From: Anniella stebbinsi
Lineage: Eukaryota; Chordata; Lepidosauria; Squamata; Anniellidae
Length of the DNA: 64,000 bases
Assembly (NCBI GenBank): GCA_029215795.1
Contig: JARDYH010000001.1
Location: forward strand, 193,819,654-193,883,653
Direction of reading: 5' to 3'
The stretch's first letter is position 1. Each line of letters begins with the position of its first letter. The position numbers and the translations under genes are program-made. Under the pieces are notes generated by a model that was given only the letters and a program-made list of their open reading frames with translations, was not told the origin of the DNA and searched no databases. This document shows, one piece after another, positions 58,801-64,000 of the stretch.

Positions 58801-59386
58801 GCCTTACAAAACTCCAGAATCGGTCTCCAGGCTAGTCCTCCGATTATACTACCACTACCACTAAACGTTTACATAATGCATGTACATTCTAAGTCATCCT
58901 TTTTATCAGGTCAGTATTATCCCAAGGTACTCTCATATTGCAGACGGGGCTACTAAGTTGAGAGAAAGTGGCTTTCCTTAAGGCTCACTAGTGAGTTCAC
59001 GGCAAAAGTGAAATCTGAAGCAGGGATTTCTTGTTTCACAGTTCGAGCTCTTAGCCACTTTGCTCTGCTGGCTTTACAGAGTTCTCTCTAGACATCCTGC
59101 TGCCTTCAGGTATAGAAACGTTGACCACGAAGTAGCAGCAACTGCAGCTAAAACTTTGCTTTGGGTTTGTTTGGCTGCTAACAGACTGAATACAGGACCA
59201 CCAGAACACATTCTGCAGAATCTATTTTGCCTGCTGTTCTAGATCTAGGAGACAGCTACATGCATACTTCTAAAAAATAATATATGTTGTCTGCCTTCTG
59301 TCTTTTCAGGAATGGCTGGAACTATATATTTTCTTGCTGACCTGTTGATACCACCCAAGGCTAAGTTTCCAGCTTTTGAATTATAA
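31791..59386 (+). CDS. LANCL1: LANCL1, LanC-like protein 1 (glutathione-binding zinc enzyme), nine coding exons
   Basis: Spliced frame: 31791-31871, 39103-39220, 48363-48570, 53464-53599, 54624-54770, 56192-56374, 56809-56985, 58260-58332, 59310-59386. It totals 1,200 nt (399 residues plus TAA), the human length. All introns are GT-AG and phases agree. Seven GxxG turns mark the alpha/alpha barrel of the LanC family: 64-67 GWAG, 109-112 GDAG, 154-157 GRMG, 220-223 GLAG, 278-281 GAPG, 324-327 GTAG, 375-378 GMAG. Zinc ligands C276 (HWCHGAPG), C322 and H323 (GLCHGTAG) are intact, as are R4, K317 and R364, reported glutathione contacts in the human structure. The family is related to bacterial lanthipeptide cyclases. 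Eukaryotic LanCL proteins bind glutathione and are reported to add it to dehydroamino acids in damaged proteins. No signal peptide is seen, so the protein is expected in the cytosol or at the membrane periphery. No frameshift or premature stop. Confidence 0.97.
32244..32855 (-). repeat. CR1 LINE 3' end, interrupted by a foldback element
   Basis: Reverse-oriented CR1 tail: AATCATAGAATAGTAGAGTT, GAGTCCAACCCCCTGCTCAA, then after the insertion GCATCCGTGACAGATGGTTG and AGTCAGGAAGTTTTTCCTGA. The ATAGAAT-type end is the characteristic CR1 3' octamer tail read in reverse. Confidence 0.88.
32331..32650. mobile_element. Foldback DNA element, copy 4 (320 bp, nested in CR1)
   Basis: Begins TAGGCTGACCATCTGAAAAG and ends CTTTTCAGATGGTCAGCCTA. 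Flanked by CCTTAAA at 32324-32330 and 32651-32657. The interrupted CR1 position is intact in the copy at 40040-40475 (CACATTAAAGCATCC), which confirms the insertion boundaries. Confidence 0.92.
33380..33412. repeat. ACAC/ATGC microsatellite
   Basis: Short (CA)n followed by five CATG-type tetranucleotides. Confidence 0.85.
33641..34045. repeat. Cluster of AACACGTTG / CAACGTGTT words
   Basis: CAACGTGTT at 33641 and 33659. AACACGTTG at 33913, 33982 and 34037. Near-matches include TTAACACATTG (about 33932) and TTTGTTGCATATTGGCAAC (about 34062). The words at 33659 and 33913 extend to a 13-bp inverted pair, AACAACGTGTTAA against TTAACACGTTGTT. Surroundings are AT-rich with repeated TTTGTAA.CGTGAC phrases (about 33814 and 33838). 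Origin unknown. Confidence 0.55.
35301..35472. mobile_element. Foldback family, half-length copy (172 bp)
   Basis: Starts TAGAGTGACCATATACAAAA, which in the 320-bp copies is the internal TIR-like motif, and ends CTTTTCAGATGGTCACCCTA. It is preceded by CACTATAC, as in the centre of full copies. Either a 5'-truncated full element or the basic unit from which the compound arose. Confidence 0.8.
36100..36625 (+). repeat. L2-type LINE 3' end
   Basis: Encodes the L2 ORF2 C terminus, with frames reading [20 protein letters not shown] and [16 protein letters not shown]. Then a 3' UTR with AACCGCCCAGAGAG..CAGCTATGGGGCGATATATA and an (ATAA)n tail. The coding part carries a stop and is not intact. Confidence 0.82.
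36853..37499 (+). mobile_element. 5'-truncated L1 LINE insertion with 13-bp target duplication
   Basis: AACCAGTGGGTGC occurs at 36840-36852 and again at 37500-37512. Between them an open frame of about 177 codons ends at TAA 37385-37387, followed by a short 3' UTR and an A-rich end. The peptide has [17 protein letters not shown] and a C-x3-C-x7-H-x4-C knuckle (CWRGC...H....C), the C-terminal feature of L1 ORF2. No in-frame stop in the retained coding part suggests a young insertion. Only the C-terminal end is present, so it cannot transpose itself. Inserted sense to LANCL1. Confidence 0.9.
37914..37927. repeat. Short GT microsatellite
   Basis: (GT)7 in intron 2. Confidence 0.8.
39103..39220 (+). 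CDS. LANCL1: LANCL1 exon 3
   Basis: Acceptor CGCCCACAG, donor GCAG|GTAGGA, exit phase 1. Encodes residues 28-66 and the first base of G67: [18 protein letters not shown], then [14 protein letters not shown]. Includes the first GxxG turn. Confidence 0.96.
39440..39907. repeat. Interspersed repeat R3 copy 2
   Basis: Homologue of 17900-18295: GTGGGAGCTCCGACCCTC, CAGCTGGTGTGGAGAGAACT, CTCACTAGATGGGTTGG, and the end CATAGGATTGCACCCTAA. Longer than copy 1 by an extra block around 39825-39870. Confidence 0.6.
40040..40475 (-). repeat. CR1 LINE 3' end, uninterrupted
   Basis: Reverse orientation: AATAGAATCATAGAATAGG, GAGTCCAAGCCCCTGCTCAA, CACATTAAAGCATCCCTGAC, AGTGCTATCATGTCTCCCCT, TCAGTCTCTCCTCATACGGC. 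It serves as the empty-site reference for the nested insertion at 32331-32650. Confidence 0.9.
41224..41283 (+). promoter_or_regulatory. Promoter-like module in LANCL1 intron 3
   Basis: In 60 bases: octamer ATGCAAAT (41224-41231), CCAAT (41236-41240), AP-1-type TGAGTCA (41247-41253), E-box CACCTG (41252-41257) and a TATA box TATAAAAG (41276-41283), in canonical order for a plus-strand start near 41310. No open frame or donor clearly follows. It could be a solo LTR remnant, an alternative LANCL1 promoter or coincidence. Confidence 0.4.
42079..42305 (+). repeat. tRNA-derived SINE
   Basis: AGCTCAGTCGGCGGAGCAAA is an A-box-bearing tRNA 5' half and CCCAGTTTCAATCCCTG a diverged B box. The body follows (TCTCAGGAGCAGGGCTGG, CCAGCAGTCTGATTCAG, CTTCACATGCTT). 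A tRNA-headed SINE of the kind common in reptiles; not a functional tRNA gene. Confidence 0.72.
42577..43088. mobile_element. Inverted-repeat DNA element (512 bp) with AGT duplication
   Basis: GGCTCAATTCGGACGACATA is exactly mirrored at the right end, TATGTCGTCCGAATTGAGCC. The pairing continues to about 34 bp (TTAGGCAACGGAGG with CCTCCGTTGCCTAA). Flanked by AGT at 42574-42576 and 43089-43091. No transposase. A 3-bp duplication and GG..CC ends would fit the PIF/Harbinger group, but this is inference. Confidence 0.85.
45445..45575. mobile_element. Short inverted-repeat element (CCCCAACTTGGAGC type)
   Basis: TTCCCCAACTTGGAGCTCTC on the left, CCAGTGGGATGGTTGGGAAA on the right, with the pair TTCAATTCCCACCAG / AGTGGGAGTTGTTGTTC inside. 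Diverged relatives lie near 47517-47620, 53655-53712 and 58675-58793. Confidence 0.6.
47385..47860 (-). repeat. MIR-like SINE pieces with an inserted short DNA element
   Basis: 47385-47510 (ATTTATTTAGCACTTTT...CCGTATTGCAGATTTGAGG) and 47630-47700 (GCAGTGGGATTTGAACTGTA) read as a reverse MIR. They are split by 47517-47620, a CCAAGTTGGGGAAGG-type element. 47740-47860 looks like a second copy (CACCCAGCAAGCTGATGG, GTGATTTGAAACTGAGG). Confidence 0.5.
48363..48570 (+). CDS. LANCL1: LANCL1 exon 4
   Basis: Acceptor CTCTTTGCAG, donor GCTCG|GTAATG, exit phase 2 (R136 split CG/C). Encodes G67 to R136, with [20 protein letters not shown] and the conserved block [20 protein letters not shown]. Confidence 0.97.
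49641..49681. repeat. CT/GTCTCT microsatellite
   Basis: Repeated GTCTCTCTCT units. Confidence 0.9.
51795..51905 (+). repeat. SINE/LINE 3' segment with GTTCTTAT tail
   Basis: CTGGGCTAGATGGACCCTTG, GTCTGATCCAACATGGCTGC, then TCTTACGTTCTTATG. This is a repeat terminus seen widely in reptile genomes, here without its 5' part. Confidence 0.6.
52132..52156. repeat. Poly-T run (25 bases)
   Basis: Uninterrupted T25. No clear retrotransposon body on either side. Confidence 0.9.
52391..52543. mobile_element. hAT-like short element, CAG..CTG ends
   Basis: CAGTGGTGCGGAACCTCTTT at the left pairs with AAAGAGGTTCAATACCCCTG at the right. 153 bp, with GGCCCTGGCCCC and GTTTGGCCCTCCC internally. No target duplication recognised. 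Related to 54082-54391. Confidence 0.65.
53464..53599 (+). CDS. LANCL1: LANCL1 exon 5
   Basis: Acceptor GGCTCTCAAG, donor CAACAG|GTACTG, exit phase 0. Encodes the end of R136 to Q181, with [20 protein letters not shown] and IPQSHIQQ. The segment [11 protein letters not shown] is the least conserved part of the protein compared with the mammalian sequence I recall. Confidence 0.96.
53770..54000 (+). repeat. MIR-like SINE
   Basis: GCCTGGCTCAAATCCCTCT followed by GAGATTCTAATACTAACC, a GTTGGTGTAAGGATCA block and GTGAAAGACTGTTTGAACAT. This is the order of the MIR core and 3' end. Confidence 0.55.
54082..54391. mobile_element. hAT-like element with imperfect target duplication
   Basis: GCAGGGTGTTGAACCTTAAG on the left, AAGAGGTTCAACACCCAT on the right. 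Flanks CCTCTACT (54074-54081) and CCTCCACT (54392-54399) differ at one base, consistent with an old 8-bp hAT duplication. The similarity extends two more bases, so the boundary is ambiguous. Confidence 0.7.
54624..54770 (+). CDS. LANCL1: LANCL1 exon 6
   Basis: Acceptor TCCCTGCAG, donor CATGCAG|GTGAGA, phase 0 on both sides. Encodes residues 182-230 with [20 protein letters not shown] and AGIYYYLMQ, including the fourth GxxG turn and a conserved histidine before it. Confidence 0.97.
54771..56191 (+). other. LANCL1: LANCL1 intron 6
   Basis: 1.4 kb. 54940-55690 looks like a heavily decayed reverse LINE segment (CCAGGGTGGTTTACGACAC, GTCTGGATTGAGTCTCAGTT), class uncertain (L2/CR1 group). Remainder unrecognised. 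Confidence 0.75.
56192..56374 (+). CDS. LANCL1: LANCL1 exon 7 (first zinc ligand)
   Basis: Acceptor CTATCATAG, donor ATAAG|GTAGGT, phase 0 on both sides. Encodes residues 231-291 with [20 protein letters not shown] and [21 protein letters not shown]276 is the first zinc ligand. Confidence 0.97.
56375..56808 (+). other. LANCL1: LANCL1 intron 7
   Basis: 434 bases, no repeat or other feature recognised. Confidence 0.85.
56809..56985 (+). CDS. LANCL1: LANCL1 exon 8 (catalytic zinc site)
   Basis: Acceptor CTCCACAG, donor GCAAG|GTGAGC, phase 0 on both sides. Encodes residues 292-350 with [20 protein letters not shown] and [16 protein letters not shown]. Contains K317, C322 and H323. Confidence 0.97.
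56986..58259 (+). other. LANCL1: LANCL1 intron 8
   Basis: 1.3 kb. A CA microsatellite (57002-57023) and a C run (57063-57074) near the donor. 57800-57990 contains GGTTTGTTAACCATGGC-type words of a decayed inverted-repeat element. Confidence 0.8.
57002..57023. repeat. CA microsatellite
   Basis: (AC)11 immediately after the exon 8 donor region. Confidence 0.93.
58260..58332 (+). CDS. LANCL1: LANCL1 exon 9
   Basis: Acceptor TTTCTGAAG, donor GAAG|GTAATC, exit phase 1. Encodes residues 351-374 and the first base of G375: [20 protein letters not shown] then SLFE. R364 is intact. Confidence 0.96.
58333..59309 (+). other. LANCL1: LANCL1 intron 9
   Basis: 977 bases. 58675-58793 is a diverged short inverted-repeat element (CCTGGCAACCTGTGGCATTC against TGTCTGGAGGGCCACATGTT). 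58851-59065 is a reverse MIR-like SINE (AAGGTACTCTCATATTGCAG, AAGGCTCACTAGTGAGTTCA). Confidence 0.75.
59310..59386 (+). CDS. LANCL1: LANCL1 exon 10 (stop codon)
   Basis: Acceptor GTCTTTTCAG. Encodes the rest of G375 to L399, [20 protein letters not shown] then PAFEL, and TAA at 59384-59386. The ending PAFEL matches the mammalian C terminus. Confidence 0.97.
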
Positions 59387-60790
59387 ATTCAATCCCAACA
59401 GTTACTGGCATGAACCTTGTTGCACTTCACATCTTTTGACAAGGCAAATTAAATGGGCTATCATCTCATGTCTCAGCTAGCAAAGCAAAATCTTTGGGGT
59501 TATCAGTATTTTATGTTATTTTCAGTGTCTGATCTACTTTTAAAAGCTACTAGCCTTTTTATTTTTGAGCTTTGTTCAGGTTTACAGAGGGGAAAAATGG
59601 CTCTTAAAACAGGTAAATGTATAATATTTTGTTGGAGCAAGACACCCTCAAGACGTGCTGTTTTCTCTGATTTTGAGAGGGATGTTTTTTCCCCCTTTCT
59701 ATTAAGTAAAACTTTGTTTTAGCAACTTGGCTAAAACAATTTGTAAGATGCAAAGGATAAAATAGATGGAGTCCAACTATTTGTGTTGCTTCTTTTTTAG
59801 TAGCTATAGGACAGGTAGTTCTTAAGAAACTTATAGATCTGGCAAGAATGTTTCCCTGTGATGTCTCTCCAGGAGACTTCAAAGGCTACCACTATGACAG
59901 GAATGTACCAAAGTCCTGTCATAAACTTGCATCTTTTTTGTTCTACGCAAAGGCTCTGTTTATTGCTTCATCAATAGCCAATGAGCATGCTTATAACCCT
60001 TGAACTAATACGCAGCTTCTTCACTGAATGGTTTAAGATCTGTGGCAACCGAGGTCAACCAGGAGCGTGGTGCGTCCTGATATGTCACCCGATGCAGATT
60101 TTTTAAAAAAATGCAACTGAATTGGAACCAATATTTGGTCCTCTGTAGGATGGCAATGCAGCATGGGAGTTTTGATAGCAGCCTGGTGTTAGCCTGACCT
60201 AGGCTGCAAATTTGCAGAGTACGCTTAAAAAGTTGAAAGTACCTTTTCTCACCTCCTTTAGGCACCAAACATCAAGCTGATTTGCAGCCATGAAAATGAT
60301 ATGCAAAGCTGAATAACAGACAGCTGACTGCTTTGCTCCTTCCAGCTACTTGCTGGAAGGGACTGTTGGTTTTGTAGTCTTTCCCACCCCATCTCAGCAT
60401 AAATGACTTTAGATCTTCCGGTATTATAATAGGCCGCTAAAACAACAACAACACTGCAATCGGACTATTGTCCATCTCTTTAAGACAACAACATTGAACT
60501 CGTGTAGCATATGCTGTCTGAGTCAGGCTCTATGAAAACGTTGCAGTCTCATTGAATGTCAGGTAAAGTATTTCAGAGACAATGAAGACAATTCATTTGA
60601 AGCCTTTAAAAGGCTAATCTGCCTGTTGCTGAGTATCATGGTTGTAGCCATTAAAACTGCTTTGGGCAAACACTTTGTTTTACATTCTTTCTAAACATCA
60701 GCTGTGCGGTGAATAAAATTCAGTAAAACTTTCAAAGATAGATAATTCAACTGAAAACATGCGGAATAAAAGTGTGCTGTGTAAATTAAG
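59387..60790 (+). other. LANCL1: LANCL1 3' UTR (inferred end)
   Basis: No gene-like frame. AATAAA signals at 60712-60717 and 60765-60770; the second is followed by a GT-rich AGTGTGCTGTGT, the usual downstream element. The transcript most likely ends near 60,790. Later AATAAA signals (61615, 61888) could give longer forms. Confidence 0.6.
60765..60770 (+). terminator. LANCL1: Probable LANCL1 polyadenylation signal
   Basis: Canonical AATAAA with a GT-rich element just downstream. A second AATAAA lies 53 bases earlier. Confidence 0.6.
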
Positions 60791-61015
60791 CCGGGGGTAT
60801 ATGAGCTTGCCTCTTGCCTTTAATTACACGATACCCTTGCTGTTGAAGTGTGAAGTGGGACTCCACAAGAAGACATAGAAAATTGTCAAAGGTGGTACAA
60901 GTCCCTTCTTCCAGCCCATCATGGAGTTACACATTCAACCCCTGCAAATCAGCACTTGTATCCGCACACATTGGTTGTGCTGGCAGTTCTGAAAGTTAAT
61001 TCTGTTGTGTGTTAG

Positions 61016-61360
61016 GGTGCCTCTACAAGAGCGATTTGAAGCTCTTTCAAGGCGTATTACCAAATTTACCTCTACAAGAGCGGAGCGTAAATCGGGGGTT
61101 GAGGCGCTTTTTACCTCCGATTATTCGCATCTTTGCATGCGCGTTAAACAGCAAGTTTTAATTTACCACAGGAGTTAAAGCACCTTATGGCCATGTAAAC
61201 ATGCGATTCTCCGCATGTCAACAACTTTAAAGCGCGTTTCATACAGCCCATAATGCGCTTCACTGCCTCTCGTGAATAGGTATTAGGAGTAAATGCGCTT
61301 ATCCGTGTATGTGCATAATCGGGCAACCGGGCATCAAAGCAAAATCTTGTAGAGGGGACC
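61016..61360. mobile_element. TIR element GTCCCCTCTACAAG, copy B (345 bp)
   Basis: Left GGTGCCTCTACAAGAGC, right CTTGTAGAGGGGACC. Same interior vocabulary as copy A: CCGATTATTCGCATC, GCGCGTTAAACAGC, AATGCGCTTCACTGCCTCTC. The CTCTACAAGAGCG terminus is present twice at the left (61020 and 61071), making it longer than copy A. Confidence 0.78.
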
Positions 61361-61825
61361 TTCGTCTTTGGGGACCATTTCCCTTTGGAGCAAGCAGTGC
61401 CAGTACATTCATCTGATGTCAGCTGCAACTTTCTTTACGCCGGGAGGTTAACTATGACTGCTCCTGACAACCTACTGCTTTATCGCTATGACTCTGCCTT
61501 TTTATTTTGAAGAAAATACTACTTCTCTCACACTAGACATTTGTTCCAGCATATTCTACTATTTTTGAAAACAGCGGGGAAAATATTTCATAGGCTTTAA
61601 ACTATAAGTCACTGAATAAAATGTAGTACTCGCTGATGTATGGAACTTTTTTTAGGCTGTAATCCTATCCAGTGAAGAAGTCCCATTGAATCCAATGGAG
61701 CTTGCTTCTGAGTAAAGATGTATAGGATTGCACTGCAAATCATAGTTGTGCCCATGTGTGAATGGGAGGTACTTATGCTCAGTACTTCTGTTCTAAAAAT
61801 TAAATAGTCCACAAATTAACAGGAA

Positions 61826-61829
<4 letters not shown>

Positions 61830-61867
<38 letters not shown>
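61830..61867. repeat. TC microsatellite
   Basis: (TC)19, uninterrupted. Confidence 0.95.
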
Positions 61868-61870
<3 letters not shown>

Positions 61871-64000
61871 CCTATGATAAAAAGTGTAATAAACTTAATC
61901 TATATATAGGCTTTACAACTGAATAACTGTTAATTTCTCATGCCTTTTATGGGATAAAACCATGATGCTGAGGGTAACATTTTTGTCTGGGAGCATCTAC
62001 TTTTTTGTTAAAATTTTAATATAAATGTTAAAGGTGCTTCTTGCTCAAATATTCTTTGGGATAAGGTGCTTCTCCTCCAGCAGGTGGCGGCAAAGGTTTG
62101 TGTCTCTTGGACCACCACTTAGGATGGGATGCTGTGCAAGGATAATATAAATCAGTAAAGTTGCCAAATTCCAGGGTGTATTTGTCTGTTCAAGTCCTGT
62201 GGTGCATCCCAAAATGTATCTGGTGAAGTATAAAAGCTCTTCAGCCATGTGATGATTTCACACACAATAGAATGCATCGTGCAGCTATCCTGACTTTTTC
62301 TCCTTAACAGATTTTTTTTGTGGTGAGAACAACAAAAAAGCAGTAGGAAAATGCAGAAGGGCTACGAGTGGATGGCAACGAGCCCCTGTAACATTCCATG
62401 AATGAGGCAGGGCGGTGGTGCAATGAAAGCCTCATCTGGAAGCAGCCATAGAGAGCTTTAATAAGTGGGGCTTTTCCATACATGCCAGGATAACCTTCCC
62501 CTGCTAAATTTCTATGCAACAGGCTGCTTGTAAAGATACTGGAGCAGAACCATTGAAGAACAAAAGGTGGCCCCAGTTTTGAGGGAATGCAAATAACAGA
62601 TGCTACCAACTAAAGTTGCCCATAGAATTTTTTCATGGGATCCTGCAGAAAGGAAACGATGACTGGGGTCTACTTCATACATTTCTGCCGTTGTGTGGTT
62701 CTTTTTGAGCCTTACTCCACAGAGTGAGGTCTCCCTCTGGCTGCTGTAACATACCACTAGTTTATGGTATGTGGAGCCGTGCCACATTATAGCATTGAAA
62801 TCTGGGGTGAGCTCCCTCCTTACATATGTTACACCAGCCAAGTGGAAACCGTACCCCGCAGAAAATAATTTGGGGTGACTACTGCACACTACTGCCTTAA
62901 TGTATGAGGCAGCCCAACAAGTAGCACAAAGGCCTGCTTGTTTTGTAAGAGACATGCAAAGATAAATAACTCTAATACATCTTCAGATATGTTGAGTAGT
63001 TCAGGTTAACCCTTTGCCTCATAACAGCTGTTATGTCTAACTTTCTCTTCAGCCAACATTTTGAAAATTCCTCTGCCTCCCAACTCCCACTCAACTGCAG
63101 GAGATTCAGATGGCTTGTAGTGTATTGATTGAGCATTCCATTCATACTATAAGTGCTTATTACCAACAGCTGCATATGCAAAGCAAAAACTGGCAGACGT
63201 GACCCATACATGGCAAATAATAAAATGATCATCTGTTTCTTTTTTTAGACTAAATAAGTGTATACCAGAATGTAGGAGGATAGCTGCACATCCTTATGAA
63301 GGCTGGTATATTCTATGAAGCTTTTGTTTCACTTACATGAGGCGAACGAGAAATGGTTTAATTTATTTAGGATGGCTAGAACACAGTGGAAGGGAAATTA
63401 TATAAACCTTTCCACAACTTTTACCAGGCTCATTACAAGCATCCTGCTACATGGCTTTAAAGTAGCTGTTTTGTTTTAGGAAAATGAACTTGGAACTAGG
63501 TCTCACAGTTACGGGTGACCATTTGGACCGTATTTCCCCTCAGGAGTCAATTAAGTGGCAGAGACAAGTATAGGTAACGATATAGGAAACTACTGCTAGA
63601 GAAACTAAGGAAGTTCTTTGAGCTGGATTGAGCAAAGAAATAAGACCCAACTTTTCTTCAAAGACATTCCCCTCATGGCTCAGAAATTTGTGGTATGGGG
63701 TACTAATTCTGACTGAGCAACGTTTGTGCTATGGTGGTCACAGTAGGAGCAATTTGTTGCAGCTTTTGCAAGGACTGCAACTGATACCATGGGTGGTTCC
63801 TCCTCTTCATAAATCCAGTTGGAGCCAGGCCCATAAATAGGCACCCTTCAGCATGCAACAGCCTACATAACTGGAACAAATGTTTCACATAATGACTGTT
63901 GACCCTAATTGTATTAATTGAGTCACTGATCATATTTCCAGCATTTGCCTTCATTTTATTATAGTCTCCGAGCCTTTTCCCTCAAGTCGTCTTGGGCAGT

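Larger units (their letters stand above)
60791..64000. other. Downstream intergenic sequence
   Basis: Contains the CTCTACAAG element copy B (61016-61360), a short dispersed repeat around 61655-61735 (AATCCTATCC..TCCCATTGAATCCAATGG..GTATAGGATTGCACTG) and a TC microsatellite. The minus-strand frame 62512-62955 (147 codons) has no recognisable domain and is probably chance. No other feature recognised. Confidence 0.55.

Noticed and set aside
62512..62955. 147-codon minus-strand frame downstream of LANCL1
   Set aside because: No domain or splice context. Composition looks like random open sequence, and the nearby gene expected in mammals (MYL1) is not matched.

Overview
The window is a vertebrate nuclear genome segment, most likely from a squamate reptile (lizard or snake). 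The reasoning is its two recognisable genes (CPS1 and LANCL1, neighbours in amniotes), introns of 0.3 to 9 kb with GT-AG borders, and a mixed interspersed-repeat load: CR1, L2 and a young L1 LINE copy, tRNA-derived SINEs, MIR-like SINEs and many short inverted-repeat DNA elements. The squamate call rests on repeats recognised from memory. Turtle or tuatara cannot be excluded.

Layout. At the left edge (1966-2091, minus strand) lies the first coding exon of CPS1, the mitochondrial urea-cycle carbamoyl-phosphate synthetase. The rest of that gene runs off the left edge. From 2.1 to about 31.2 kb there is no supportable coding sequence. This intergenic block holds interspersed repeats, foldback DNA elements, a CpG-rich hairpin element, a degenerate minisatellite and a perfect 40-bp palindrome. 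At 31.2-31.7 kb a CpG island marks the LANCL1 promoter. LANCL1 then runs on the plus strand, from a non-coding first exon (donor at 31437) through nine coding exons (31791 to 59386) to polyadenylation signals near 60.7 kb. The spliced reading frame is 1,200 nt (399 residues plus stop), the same length as human LANCL1, with every splice site GT-AG and all expected zinc and glutathione residues present. The last 3 kb are downstream sequence without a gene that I can support.

The two genes are divergent (head to head), with start codons about 29.7 kb apart. CPS1 makes carbamoyl phosphate in liver mitochondria. LANCL1 is a zinc-dependent, glutathione-binding cytosolic enzyme. They share a chromosomal neighbourhood, not a pathway.

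I found no previously undescribed gene system. The observations most worth checking are: a family of about 320-bp near-palindromic foldback elements with 7-bp target duplications (three clean cases, one nested in a CR1 whose uninterrupted counterpart is also in the window); a cluster of five identical 11-mers just upstream of the LANCL1 CpG island; a second cluster of five AACACGTTG 9-mers in intron 2; the perfect palindrome at 23.6 kb; a young L1 insertion with a 13-bp duplication; and a dense promoter-like module in intron 3. All comparisons were made by eye, without database searches.
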